Program-made: the position numbers and the translations under genes
The notes under the pieces: generated by a model
Told to the model about the DNA's origin: nothing
What the model saw: the letters and a program-made list of their open reading frames with translations, nothing else
Database searches by the model: none
Assembly (NCBI RefSeq): GCF_002285635.2
Contig: NZ_CP023049.2
Span: forward strand, 1,922,001-1,986,000
DNA length: 64,000 bases
Origin: Chryseobacterium piperi
GTDB lineage: Bacteria > Bacteroidota > Bacteroidia > Flavobacteriales > Weeksellaceae
Direction: 5' to 3'
Shown here: positions 9,287-18,002 of the stretch, in pieces
How positions within the stretch are numbered: the stretch's first letter is position 1
How the letters are laid out: each line of letters begins with the position of its first letter

Positions 9287-9629
9287 TAAACTAATCCAAC
9301 GACCTATAAACCTTGATGAATGGTTGATGATAAATACCTCACTTTGACAATTAATCAGTAATAGTCAGATAATGTGACCGTATGATCACCAACCCTTTTA
9401 ATGTCTATAAATCATTATAAAAAGCAGTTGATAACTTCACAATACTTTGTAAGAGAGAAAATTATGGAAAGGAGCAATACGGCAGAACTATAGATATACC
9501 TGTATTTTTGCAATACATGCGGTAAACACTATCTCTGCATCATGATCATACAACCATATCAATACTGGTGCATCATCAAAACGTATCATACCTGACTATA
9601 AGCTTCAGATCGCGAAAGCATCGTCAATT

Positions 9630-9840
9630 CGAAATAGGCAGGTCTCCTGACTTGTAACGATTTTTATCGTCCTTCCCATTCGCAAAAACGAACAGTGGAC
9701 CTTGATAGATAAAAACCTTTTTGAGTGTTACTTACAGTTGCGCGACAGTTCGTGATTTACACACGATTCCCTTTTAATACCCAGCTAAGTGTAACCAATT
9801 TCGGTTGATAAAGAAGTCTAACTAAACTCCTTGGTCGTAA
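9630..9840 (-). ncRNA. Cobalamin (AdoCbl) riboswitch
   Basis: Read on the minus strand, the region contains the conserved elements in order: AAAAGGGAATCGTG and the TGTAAATCACGAACTGTC hairpin, CGCGCAACTGTAAG, GGTCCACTG, AATGGGAAGG, and the B12 box AAGTCAGGAGACCTGCC at 9653-9637. These are the core and the L5/L13 partners of cobalamin riboswitches. The 5' boundary is approximate. The next gene downstream on this strand is prpB, about 430 nt away. The expression platform is not obvious: I see no strong terminator directly after the B12 box. Confidence 0.93.
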
Positions 9841-9870
9841 ATATAAGTATTTTATCCAAACACGTATATA

Positions 9871-9910
9871 ATAATCCCCTAACCTATGTTAGGCAAATAT
9901 AATCCCCTAA
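9871..9910. promoter_or_regulatory. Direct repeats and inverted repeat at the riboswitch promoter
   Basis: ATAATCCCCTAA occurs at 9871-9882 and again at 9899-9910. Between them is the inverted repeat CCTAAC-CTAT-GTTAGG (9878-9893). A minus-strand TATATTTG -7 box (9901-9894) sits inside. The arrangement looks like a promoter with an overlapping protein-binding site upstream of the riboswitch. Confidence 0.45.
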
Positions 9911-10053
9911 AAATGTGCTTGTTAAAAATCATTCAAATGGATAGATCATCAAAAAACAGAGAATATTAATCCTAAAAAAATTCCCTACAAGGAGCAAGCT
10001 CCCTCTGCTTTTATTATTTTTTATAGAAAGCTAAGTATCCATCACGGTCGAAA

Positions 10054-11478
10054 TTATTCCGGTAAAAGCTTCCTGGCTTTTTCACCGGCCTTTTGTAGAG
10101 ACAGGACGTTTTTGGTATTAATGCGATCTGCAAATATGATTCTAAAATAGTGACTGAATTGATTCCCGAAGCCAAATATTTCACCCGGAGTAAATAAAAT
10201 CCGGTGAGTTTCGCAATAATGATAAAAAGCATAGATATCCAATCTCTCCGGTAATCTTCCCCAAATACTATATCCTCCTGCCGGCTTATAAAAATGAGAT
10301 CCATCCGGGAAATAATTGCTCAAAGCCTCTCCTATTGCTGTAGCCTGTTCCTGCAATTGTTTACGAAAGACTCGCAAATGTTTCTCATAGCTGTTTTCTT
10401 CCAGCAATTTAATCAATAACTCCTGATATATTGGAGCTACGGATCTGCCCAATGAAAATCTCAGCTTTTCTGCTTCCACATAATATTTACCCGGGTGTAG
10501 CCAACCCAGACGTATTCCAGGCGCCAATGTTTTGGAAAACGAAGAAAAAGTCATCACCAAACCTGATTCATCAAAATTCCGGATGCAGGAAGGCCTTTCT
10601 TCACCAAAATAAAGATCTCCGTAAATATCATTTTCAATAATCGGTATTTCGTACATCAAAGCAACAGATAAAAGCTCTTTTTTAATTTCATCTGTCATGA
10701 GAATACCGGTCGGATTATGAAAATTAGGCGTTACCACCAATGCTTTAATGTCATTTTCATTACATATTTTACGAAAATACGCTGTATCAAAACCGATCTC
10801 TTCATGTATAGGAATTTCTATCGTTTTAAGCTGGAGGTTGGCTATTACCTCCAATATAGAAAAAACACATGGACTTTCAACAGCAATAGTATCTCCGGGG
10901 CGGGTAACTGATGCCAAAGCAATATAAAGCGCCTGAAGAGCTCCGTCAGTGATAATCAATTCTTCGGAATTCAAAGCACAGCCATATTGCCTAGCACGGG
11001 ATGCTATTAGTTCTCTTAGTTTTAATGAACCGTTTACCGGATAATAACGAAGAAGTGAAGCAGCCTTCTCCCGGATCACTTCCTGCATCTTTTTTAAGAT
11101 AAGCTTTTGCGGAATCAGCAAATCAGTTGGAGTTGCCGCGTTAAAAGAACCATATTCGTTAGGTCTATTTCTTACCGATGTTAATTTTACATTTTTGCTG
11201 AATGTAGTCTCCTCTTTAATCTGTTGTTTCTGAGGTGATGACTGGGCAGTAGTAGCCTTCTTTAAGTCTGAAGCTACAAAATAGCCTGAACGTGGAATAT
11301 TTTTGACCCAACCTTTGATCACAAGATATTCGTAACCACTCTGAACAGAGCTCATACTCAGACGGTACTCTTTTTTAATTTCCCTGATGGAAGGCAGACG
11401 GCTTCCCGGGAGTAGTGTTCCATTTTTTATCTTGTGTTCAATAACAGAAGTAAAAACTTCATATCTGTACGTCTGCAT
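10054..11478 (-). CDS. MocR/PdxR-type regulator (GntR helix-turn-helix fused to class I/II aminotransferase)
   Basis: The first 70 or so residues form a GntR winged helix (SRLPSIREIKKEYRLSMSSVQSGYEYLV, then a wing ending IPRSGYFVA). After a linker comes a fold-type I aminotransferase domain with ITDGALQALYIAL, TPNFHNPTGILM and the PLP lysine in SSFSKTLAPGIRLGW. MocR proteins use PLP as ligand or cofactor to control vitamin B6, GABA or amino-acid genes. A gene start at 11496 is also open, but a TACATTTG -7 box lies only 2 bp before it, so I favour the second ATG (11478). The divergent GNAT gene is the likely target, with direct repeats between the two. Confidence 0.87.
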   Translation of the reverse strand: MQTYRYEVFTSVIEHKIKNGTLLPGSRLPSIREIKKEYRLSMSSVQSGYEYLVIKGWVKNIPRSGYFVASDLKKATTAQSSPQKQQIKEETTFSKNVKLTSVRNRPNEYGSFNAATPTDLLIPQKLILKKMQEVIREKAASLLRYYPVNGSLKLRELIASRARQYGCALNSEELIITDGALQALYIALASVTRPGDTIAVESPCVFSILEVIANLQLKTIEIPIHEEIGFDTAYFRKICNENDIKALVVTPNFHNPTGILMTDEIKKELLSVALMYEIPIIENDIYGDLYFGEERPSCIRNFDESGLVMTFSSFSKTLAPGIRLGWLHPGKYYVEAEKLRFSLGRSVAPIYQELLIKLLEENSYEKHLRVFRKQLQEQATAIGEALSNYFPDGSHFYKPAGGYSIWGRLPERLDIYAFYHYCETHRILFTPGEIFGFGNQFSHYFRIIFADRINTKNVLSLQKAGEKARKLLPE

Positions 11479-11498
11479 ATGGGTTCGTCTTTTCATAA

Positions 11499-11506
11499 CA
11501 AATGTA
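11499..11506 (-). promoter_or_regulatory. -7 promoter box TACATTTG of the MocR gene
   Basis: A perfect TAnnTTTG match sits 2 bp upstream of the first possible ATG (11496), which would place the transcription start at or after that codon. This supports the ATG at 11478, or leaderless translation. Confidence 0.5.
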
Positions 11507-11530
11507 CAGAATCTGCTTCTATCTAAAAAG

Positions 11531-11566
11531 AACTGTATCGATTGTATTTTACCAAACTGTATCGAT
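11531..11566. promoter_or_regulatory. Direct-repeat operator AACTGTATCGAT x2 (probable MocR site)
   Basis: Two identical 12-mers occur at 11531-11542 and 11555-11566, 24 bp apart, in the divergent promoter region. Widely spaced direct repeats containing a GTATCGAT-like core are usual for MocR regulators. The assignment to this MocR is inferred from position. Confidence 0.6.
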
Positions 11567-11609
11567 ACTTTGTATTAAGAATCCATAGCTTTGAATAAAA
11601 AAGAAGTCA

Positions 11610-12122
11610 ATGGAAATCATATCAAAGTTCACCGTAGGATCAGATCAGGGAATTGACCAGCTTTTTGCTGTGATGAGACCTTATATCAGAAGTATATATA
11701 AGGAACATGTTTCTTCAGAAAAAATAGAAGAATATCTCAGCGAACATGTAGAATACAGAAAAATGATCAACACTCTCAATGATCTTTCTATTCAGCTGAT
11801 CATGGTTTATGTGGATGATGAGCCGGTCGGCTATTGTCTTTTTAAAAGCGGCTCAGGTTATTCCGGCTCTCCTGAAGGAAAAAGAATGACTGAGATCATA
11901 GACTTTGCTATACTACCTGAATACAATACCCCTGAGGTACAGTTATCCCTTTGGAAGAAAAGCAGATCGGCAATCACATTTACAGATAGTATCTGGATTA
12001 TCATCACTGAAAATGATTCTAGAATTCAGTTTTTTAAAGATCAAGGATTTCTTGTCAAGCAAAATACGTTGTTAAAAACATTTCCCCTGCCAGGTCACAT
12101 CTATGAACTAGAAATAGGATAA
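11610..12122 (+). CDS. GNAT family N-acetyltransferase
   Basis: The 170-residue protein has the GNAT layout: an N-terminal helix/strand region, VYVDDEPVGYCLFKSG (strands 2-3), EIIDFAILPEYNTPEVQ (strand 4 with the start of the CoA-binding region) and a C-terminal strand ESNDSRIQFFKDQGF-like segment (ENDSRIQFFKDQGFLVK) seen in many acetyltransferases. The CoA-binding R/QxxGxG/A loop is weak. The substrate is unknown. It is transcribed divergently from the MocR regulator with a direct-repeat operator between them. Confidence 0.65.
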   Translation: MEIISKFTVGSDQGIDQLFAVMRPYIRSIYKEHVSSEKIEEYLSEHVEYRKMINTLNDLSIQLIMVYVDDEPVGYCLFKSGSGYSGSPEGKRMTEIIDFAILPEYNTPEVQLSLWKKSRSAITFTDSIWIIITENDSRIQFFKDQGFLVKQNTLLKTFPLPGHIYELEIG

Positions 12123-12445
12123 AGTATTTGACAAATCCGAATTCCTCTTGTATGATATAAGGACATTTAAAATAAGAATACAAAAAAATAGATTTTAAAT
12201 AAAATCAAGCGAACCATTAAGAATAGTATAGGATTAAAATCTATCTTAAGATTTTAATAGCACCCAATTCGTTAAAAAAACATTAATTCACAATTAATTC
12301 AAATGAAGCAATTTAATTAATTGTACCTTAGAGAAATATTTAATAGGTGGAGCTGCCGATATTTTGATTTTTAAGTTCTGTTGCCATTCGCTTCGCATTA
12401 TGATATTGTTGTATAGATGGCGTGCAGCGTTTAATTCTTATTATT
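12123..12445. other. AT-rich intergenic region with two inverted repeats
   Basis: No gene was seen. Two perfect AT-only or nearly AT-only inverted repeats occur: ATTAAAATCT (12233-12242 with 12249-12258) and ACAATTAATT (12290-12299 with 12315-12324). The first may help end GNAT transcription; the second could be an operator for the acyl-CoA dehydrogenase gene. Confidence 0.4.
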
Positions 12446-13957
12446 ATGAATGGATCTCCATTTGATTTATCCGATACCACATATCCGGAATTTCTCACCC
12501 GATTTAAAACTTCACTTCATCATCTTTTTGACAAAGAAAATATAGATCAACTTAGTCTTTCCAGAGGGCTTCCTCCCAATGTATGGAAGGAAATCATGAA
12601 TTTAAAGCCTCTTTCTGTAGCTATACCTAAAGAATTTGGCGGTCGTGGTGTAAAAGTAAAAGAATGTTTGGGGTTGTTATCCGAAGCTTCTTATGAATCA
12701 CTTCCTTTATCCCTAACTTTCGGGATCAACATTGCCCTTTTCCTCGAACCTCTGGCAAAATATGGTCATGAATCTGCTAAAGCCGGTATTTTCAAGAATT
12801 TTTTAGATTATGGAGCAATGGGAGGACTAATGATTACTGAACCCGAATACGGAAGTGATGCCCTGAATATGAAAACTCAGAATGAGTTGGTAGGAGAAAG
12901 TTATCATGTAAAAGGTACTAAACATTGGCAAGGACTTACAGGAATGGCCAATTACTGGCTCATTACCTCCAGAAATCTAAATGCTGAAGGAAAATTATCG
13001 AGAGACGTCGATTTCTTTATTGCTGATACCCACCAAAGAGAGCAGAATATAGAAGTTCTCGAATATTATGATAACGCAGGGCTATACATGATTCCCTATG
13101 GATTAAATAAAATTGACATTAAGGTTCCGGAAACCAATAAACTGATCCAGGAATCTACCGGATTAAAAATGATGCTGGATATCCTGCACCGCAGTCGTTT
13201 CCAGTTTCCGGGAATGGGTATGGGGTTCTTAAAAAGAATGCTGGATGAGGCCACCCAACACTGTAAAGAAAGAATTGTAGGAACTTCCAACCTTTTCTTC
13301 CTGGACCAGGTTCAGTATCAGCTGGCAAAAATGCAGGCATTTTTTACACTTTGTTCGGCAATGTGCGCCAAAAGCTGTAAAGTAAGTGGAATAGAAAATG
13401 ATGTTTCAGGAAAAGGAATCCACGCCAATAGCATGAAAGCTTTGGTTACTGATATGATGCAGGAATCCGCTCAAATGTATGTTCAGCTTTCAGGAGCAAA
13501 AGGATACAGAACATCCCATATTGGAGGAAGAGGAATTATGGACAGTCGTCCTTTTCAGATTTTTGAAGGGTCGAATGAAATGCTGTATACTCAAATTTCA
13601 GAAGGAATTCTGAAAGATATGAAAAAGAAAAAGACAGAACATTTCGGTGACTACCTCATTCTTAATGAACTGACTCAGGAAGGAGCTAAGCTCTATACTA
13701 AAGAACTCAATTTCAAAGTTGATACAGCTCTTTCTCAAAGAAAAATGATTGATCTTGGAAAAGTTATCGCAAGGATCATTATCATTAATGATTTACTGGA
13801 ACTGAATAATTCGGGATTCAGCCAGGAACTTACAGACAATGCTATTCAGGTGGTACGTCAGGAAATGGTAAGCCTTCTTGCCTCGATGCACCATCATCAA
13901 AACCTTAATATGATGGAAGATACCAGTGAAAAAAGCAATTGGATGACCTTTTCGTAA
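12446..13957 (+). CDS. Acyl-CoA dehydrogenase family protein
   Basis: This FAD-dependent enzyme would introduce a double bond into an acyl-CoA. Its 503 residues show the family order: N-terminal helices (AIPKEFGGRGVKVKECLGLL), the middle beta domain (GLMITEPEYGSDALNMKT, then YHVKGTKHWQGLTGMANYWL), and the C-terminal helical domain with QLSGAKGYRTSHIGGRGIMD and PFQIFEGSNEMLYTQI; the Glu in FEGSNEM is at the catalytic-base position. A GTG eight codons upstream is open, but the ATG at 12446 is the better start. The substrate chain length is unknown. No electron-transfer flavoprotein genes are next to it. Confidence 0.85.
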   Translation: MNGSPFDLSDTTYPEFLTRFKTSLHHLFDKENIDQLSLSRGLPPNVWKEIMNLKPLSVAIPKEFGGRGVKVKECLGLLSEASYESLPLSLTFGINIALFLEPLAKYGHESAKAGIFKNFLDYGAMGGLMITEPEYGSDALNMKTQNELVGESYHVKGTKHWQGLTGMANYWLITSRNLNAEGKLSRDVDFFIADTHQREQNIEVLEYYDNAGLYMIPYGLNKIDIKVPETNKLIQESTGLKMMLDILHRSRFQFPGMGMGFLKRMLDEATQHCKERIVGTSNLFFLDQVQYQLAKMQAFFTLCSAMCAKSCKVSGIENDVSGKGIHANSMKALVTDMMQESAQMYVQLSGAKGYRTSHIGGRGIMDSRPFQIFEGSNEMLYTQISEGILKDMKKKKTEHFGDYLILNELTQEGAKLYTKELNFKVDTALSQRKMIDLGKVIARIIIINDLLELNNSGFSQELTDNAIQVVRQEMVSLLASMHHHQNLNMMEDTSEKSNWMTFS

Positions 13958-14030
13958 TCATTCTTCTCCGCTATCTTAATCATTCAAAAGCTTCTTTTAT
14001 GTGGAAAGGAAGCTTTATATATTTTATAAA

Positions 14031-15131
14031 ATGAAGAAAAAAATATACCTATTGGTATGGACGATCTTGATTCCTTTATTAGCATGGATTGCTTATTTCG
14101 GGAATCATTTTTTTTCAGGTACCACCTATTCTGTAATTCTGACTATTTTCCTGATCGGCAGTGTACTGGCCGCGGTTCATCATTCAGAAGTCATTGCTTA
14201 CCGTCTTGGAGAGCCATTCGGAACATTGCTTCTGGCATTTGCTATTACCATCATCGAAGTGGCTTTAATTATCTCCATCATGCTTGGTGCAAAAGGCCTT
14301 GAGACAATCACCCTGGCAAGAGATACCGTTTTTGCCGCAGTAATGATCATTATCACAGGAATCATTGGTATTTGTATTATTGTTGGTTCTATAAAATACA
14401 GAGAGCAAACTTTTACTTTACAGGGAGTCAGTACCGCATTAATTACCCTTACCACCATCATTATGTTTGTTCTTATCCTTCCTAATTATACCATCAGCCA
14501 TTCAGGAGGTGAATATACCAAGTTCCAGTTGCTATTTGTTGCCATTGTTTCACTAGGACTCTACTTAGGTTTTACGATGATGCAGACTGTAAGACATCGC
14601 AGCTATTTTATCTCTCCTGAAAATAAATTAATGAATGCTCTTTCTTCAGAAGAACGCCTCCCTGCAAAGCCCTCAAAAAAAGAAATGTATATCAGTGGAA
14701 TATTTTTGATCCTCTGCCTTGGAATTGTTGTTTTGCTTGCCAAGCTTCTATCAAAAGATGTAGAACATATCGTGGTTTGGGCCGGAGCTCCGAAGTCCCT
14801 GGTCGGTATTATTATTGCAGGGATTGTTCTTTTACCTGAAGGAATGGCTGCTTTCAGAGCTGCCAGAAGTAATCAGATTCAGACTTCACTGAACCTTGCT
14901 TTCGGCTCTGCTTTAGCCAGTATTGGCCTGAGTATCCCCGCTATCGCAATTACATCAGTGATTACCGGAATAAGAATGACGTTAGGTATTGACATTAAAT
15001 CTACCCTTCTTTTGGGGCTATCCTTATTTATTATCACCATTTCCCTGATCACCGGTAAAACGAATATGATGCAAGGGCTCGTACTTATTGCTATTTTTTT
15101 ACTTTATCTTTTCATTACGATAGCTCCTTAG
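14031..15131 (+). CDS. Calcium/cation:proton antiporter, ChaA-like (CaCA superfamily)
   Basis: The 366-residue membrane protein has about eleven hydrophobic segments. Two repeats carry the CaCA motifs: GEPFGTLLLAFAITIIEVALI in the first half and LLPEGMAAFRAARSNQIQTSLNLAFGSALASIGLSIPAIA in the second; acidic residues there bind Ca2+. It would expel Ca2+ (and perhaps Na+ or K+) in exchange for protons at the inner membrane. I use the ATG at 14031: the GTG at 14001 lies within a hairpin (arms AAAGCTTC/GAAGCTTT, about 13988-14015) that may weakly terminate the preceding gene. Confidence 0.85.
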   Translation: MKKKIYLLVWTILIPLLAWIAYFGNHFFSGTTYSVILTIFLIGSVLAAVHHSEVIAYRLGEPFGTLLLAFAITIIEVALIISIMLGAKGLETITLARDTVFAAVMIIITGIIGICIIVGSIKYREQTFTLQGVSTALITLTTIIMFVLILPNYTISHSGGEYTKFQLLFVAIVSLGLYLGFTMMQTVRHRSYFISPENKLMNALSSEERLPAKPSKKEMYISGIFLILCLGIVVLLAKLLSKDVEHIVVWAGAPKSLVGIIIAGIVLLPEGMAAFRAARSNQIQTSLNLAFGSALASIGLSIPAIAITSVITGIRMTLGIDIKSTLLLGLSLFIITISLITGKTNMMQGLVLIAIFLLYLFITIAP

Positions 15132-15141
15132 CAGAAAGGGA

Positions 15142-16086
15142 TCAGTTGCTTTGCCAGCCTCCTGCTCTCAGCTCCCTTTCTACTTCATTAATATCCGTTA
15201 ATGGAAGATCATAACTATCATCAATATATCGGATAATATTTTCGTCGGTTTTATCATCCAGCTTTCTGATGAAAAGTTGATTATTGGCTTTTAAATATTC
15301 TATGAACAACTCAGGATCTTCTTTGGTACAATATCTTTTTTCGAGTACTGCTCTTTTATCATCATTCACAATAATATCATGAAAAGAAGTATTCATCAAG
15401 ACAGTTTGAAAAAAAGAATCTCCCGGCAATAAAGTATTGAGATAATACTCTTCAAACTCCATCACTTTTTTATTATTGCTTAAAAAAGCACAAGTATCTC
15501 TGGTAAATATCACCCATTTTCCACCAATATAGGGGACAACTCCTTTCATAAACTCTCTTTTATAAATCAGGGAAGAAATACGGTGAGCCAATTCTGTAAA
15601 ATGATTCTGTATCCTTTGAAGCGTATCCGGCCTGTAGAATTTCTGATCATAATAGAACAGATAATTTTTTCCCCTGCGGGCAGCAAGAAACTCACGGATG
15701 ATCGTTTGGGATTTTAAAGGATAATCTTCACCACTTAAATTGATAAAGTAATCCCATTCCGTACTCACATTCAATAAAAACTCCATGGCATCCAACTCCG
15801 CTTGTATCATACTGAACCCTCCTGAGATAATATTCATGCTCTCGAGGATATAGGCATTAGGAAACTGTACTAGAAACAATTGAATTTCTTCAGTAATTTC
15901 GGGCTTTGCTTTCCGGTCAATGTGAATAAGATAAAACTGATCACGGGAATATATCTTATGAAATAGTTTCATAAATTTTTCCGGCTGATCATGAATCATA
16001 ATGAAATAGGCTATTTTTACAGAGTCTGAAGAAAGCCTTTTTAAAGGTTGTGACTGGGTCTGGGTAATGGAATGGTAGGGTTGCAT
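15142..16086 (-). CDS. Core-2/I-branching (GT14) family glycosyltransferase
   Basis: The protein matches the Branch family of beta-1,6-N-acetylglucosaminyl/xylosyltransferases: VKIAYFIMIHDQPEKFMKLF, FYLIHIDRKA, ISGGFSMIQAELDAMEFLL, WDYFINLSGEDYPLKSQ, and a C-terminal LPGDSFFQTVLMNTSF that includes the acidic DSFFQT motif. In bacteria such enzymes decorate surface glycans or O-glycans. No signal peptide or membrane helix is clear from the ATG at 16086. A TTG at 16164 would add 26 residues with a hydrophobic stretch, so the start is uncertain. It is convergent with the antiporter gene. Confidence 0.8.
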   Translation of the reverse strand: MQPYHSITQTQSQPLKRLSSDSVKIAYFIMIHDQPEKFMKLFHKIYSRDQFYLIHIDRKAKPEITEEIQLFLVQFPNAYILESMNIISGGFSMIQAELDAMEFLLNVSTEWDYFINLSGEDYPLKSQTIIREFLAARRGKNYLFYYDQKFYRPDTLQRIQNHFTELAHRISSLIYKREFMKGVVPYIGGKWVIFTRDTCAFLSNNKKVMEFEEYYLNTLLPGDSFFQTVLMNTSFHDIIVNDDKRAVLEKRYCTKEDPELFIEYLKANNQLFIRKLDDKTDENIIRYIDDSYDLPLTDINEVERELRAGGWQSN

Positions 16087-16198
16087 GGTAGAGAGATTAA
16101 AATCATCCGCACCTGCAAACAACTTAATAACATATAAAGCTACAAATAATTTTTTGAAAATCAATCAATTAAATCATCCTTATTCCATATTTTTATTG

Positions 16199-16206
16199 TA
16201 TATTTG
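16199..16206 (+). promoter_or_regulatory. -7 promoter box TATATTTG
   Basis: A perfect TAnnTTTG match lies 119 bp upstream of the broken RRM gene, on the same strand as the RNA-binding cluster. The long leader is of the type seen for cold-shock transcripts. Confidence 0.45.
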
Positions 16207-16324
16207 CATATAATAAATAAACAGGCCTCTGCCTTTGCTTTCTGTTACAGTTTAGAATACCCATTTTTTTCTTTCCAGTTTTTGCTTTTTCAGCTGCCAA
16301 ATTTAACCCTTATTTATTTCATGA

Positions 16325-16579
16325 ATGAATATTTATATTGGCAATTTTAACCTTCAAACGAAAGAAAAACAATTAGAAAGCTCTTTTACTCCTTTAGGAG
16401 ATTTACTCACAGTAGAAATTATTAAAGAAGACCATTCCGAAAGCTCCCGAGATGACGGATTTGTAAAAATGCCTAATTAAACTACGGCATGACATGCTAT
16501 TGCAAAACTCATAACAGCCTAAGGGAAAGAAATCCGGCACTGTAATGAACCAAGCAAAATAAATAATGGAAAAAAGTAA
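16325..16579 (+). pseudogene. Decayed RRM-type RNA-binding protein gene
   Basis: From the ATG at 16325 the frame reads MNIYIGNFNLQTKEKQLES..., the RNP2 motif and first helix of small bacterial RRM proteins, and reaches DDGFVKMPN before a TAA (16478). Beyond it the same frame continues as HAIAKLIT and GKEIRHCNEPSK, matching the A-x-x-A-I-x-x-L-N-G-K-E-I-x-G-R end of an RRM. It is interrupted by further stops at 16490 and 16520 and ends at 16577-16579. The total of about 84 codons equals a normal RRM protein. The RNP1 octapeptide is degenerate (RDDGFVKM for RGFGFVEM). Confidence 0.75.
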
Positions 16580-16685
16580 GAATCACACCCTTTCTTCATC
16601 CAAATACCCAATAACAAAATAATTATATCAATCTCCCGAACACGGAACCAATTGATAAAAACGTCGAAGTTTTCGACAACCTTAT

Positions 16686-17456
16686 ATGAATTTCAAAAAT
16701 CTAAATTTAATCAACCCTATTATACGTGCTGTAACCGAAGCAGGATATTCAAAGCCTACAGAGATACAAAGCAATGTAATTCCTCAGATTCTGATGGGTA
16801 GGGATGTTATGGGATGCGCACAGACAGGAACCGGAAAAACAGGTGCATTTGTAATGCCTGTTCTTCAGTTACTAAAGAAGAGCGCTCCGGAGCATAAAGA
16901 AATTCGAACATTGATATTAACGCCAACAAGAGCATTAGCTACTGAAGTTGAGGAAAATTTTAAAATATATACGAAATACCTTCCTTTATCTTTATTCACT
17001 GTTTACGATGGTGTTTCACAAGGAGGCCAGCTTGCTGCTCTGAGAAAAAGAGTAGATGTTTTGATTGCAACTCCTGAAAGGTTGTTGGATCTGGTAGCTC
17101 AAAGACATATTAACCTATCTAAAATCGAAATTCTGATTTTAGATGAAGCTGATAAAATGCCGAATGCAAGTTTTATAGACCAGGTAAAAAAGGTTCTTAA
17201 ACTTATTCCGCAAAAAAGACAGACCCTGTTCTTTTCATCAACAATGCCGAAAGATCTGCGAAGATTTGCCGACAGCCTACTGAATAACCCGGTAGAAATT
17301 ATGATTACTCAGGACTCCTCAATTGCTAAAAACGTTGATCCGTCCATAAGTCTTGTTGAAAAAAAAGAAAAAACTGATTTGCTTGTCAACTTATTACAAG
17401 ATGATTCTCTTTTACGCTCCCTTCACTTTGCAATGAAGAGAACCGTAAGGATATAA
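16686..17456 (+). CDS. DEAD-box RNA helicase, truncated (first RecA-like domain only)
   Basis: The N-terminal half of a DEAD-box helicase is intact: the Q motif (SKPTEIQSNVIP), motif I AQTGTGKTGAF, Ia PTRALA (PTRELA in the family), Ib TPERL, II DEAD, III SST for SAT. The protein stops at 256 residues in the linker, just where the second RecA domain (motifs IV-VI) should begin. The last residues (SLHFAMKRTVRI) resemble a shifted start of that domain, so a frameshift plus deletion is likely. Without domain 2 it should not unwind RNA. It lies between a dead RRM gene and two cold-shock genes and is probably decaying too. Confidence 0.8.
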   Translation: MNFKNLNLINPIIRAVTEAGYSKPTEIQSNVIPQILMGRDVMGCAQTGTGKTGAFVMPVLQLLKKSAPEHKEIRTLILTPTRALATEVEENFKIYTKYLPLSLFTVYDGVSQGGQLAALRKRVDVLIATPERLLDLVAQRHINLSKIEILILDEADKMPNASFIDQVKKVLKLIPQKRQTLFFSSTMPKDLRRFADSLLNNPVEIMITQDSSIAKNVDPSISLVEKKEKTDLLVNLLQDDSLLRSLHFAMKRTVRI

Positions 17457-17539
17457 AAAAGCAATCAATAGATGACAGACTATAAAAGGCTTGTCACCCG
17501 CAAATATTTAATACAATAACTAAATAATAAAATTAATTT

Positions 17540-17968
17540 ATGGCAGATTCTTTCTCTAAAAAAGAAAATTTCAAGAAAAAAATTCAAAAACAAAAAGAAA
17601 AGGCTTTGCGTCGCGAAGACCGTAAAACTAATAACAATAAGGGAAAAGGACTTGATGAAATGCTAACGTATGTTGACTCATACGGAAGACTTACGTCTAC
17701 TCCACCAGAAGAAAAACAGGAAATCAATCTTGACGATATTCAGTTAGGAGCAGCACCTATTCCCGAAGAAGAGATCCGTAAATCAGGTATTATCACATTT
17801 TTCAGTGATAAAGGGTATGGTTTTATCGCTGAAGATAAAACAAAGGAGAATGTATTTTTCCATACCAATAACTGTATTGAGGAAGTAAAAAAAGGAAATA
17901 AAGTATCATTTGAAAAAGAGCGATCTCCAAAAGGATTTTCTGCAGTTAATATTCAATTGATTAGATAA
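17540..17968 (+). CDS. Cold-shock domain protein with basic N-terminal extension
   Basis: The 142-residue protein has a lysine-rich, helical, probably disordered N-terminus (residues 1-40, KKENFKKKIQKQKEKALRRE) followed by a cold-shock domain at about 78-142: SGIITFFSDKGYGFIAEDKT with RNP1-like KGYGFI and ENVFFHTNN as RNP2. It would bind single-stranded RNA or DNA. This arrangement is common in flavobacteria beside RRM proteins and DEAD-box helicases. It is followed 34 bp later by a CspA-like gene in the same direction. Confidence 0.88.
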   Translation: MADSFSKKENFKKKIQKQKEKALRREDRKTNNNKGKGLDEMLTYVDSYGRLTSTPPEEKQEINLDDIQLGAAPIPEEEIRKSGIITFFSDKGYGFIAEDKTKENVFFHTNNCIEEVKKGNKVSFEKERSPKGFSAVNIQLIR

Positions 17969-18002
17969 TAAAAAAATAACAACAATTTTAATAACAAATA
18001 CA

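Noticed and set aside
10014..10304. ORF at the 3' end of the MocR gene
   Set aside because: It is a shadow in another frame of the same gene.
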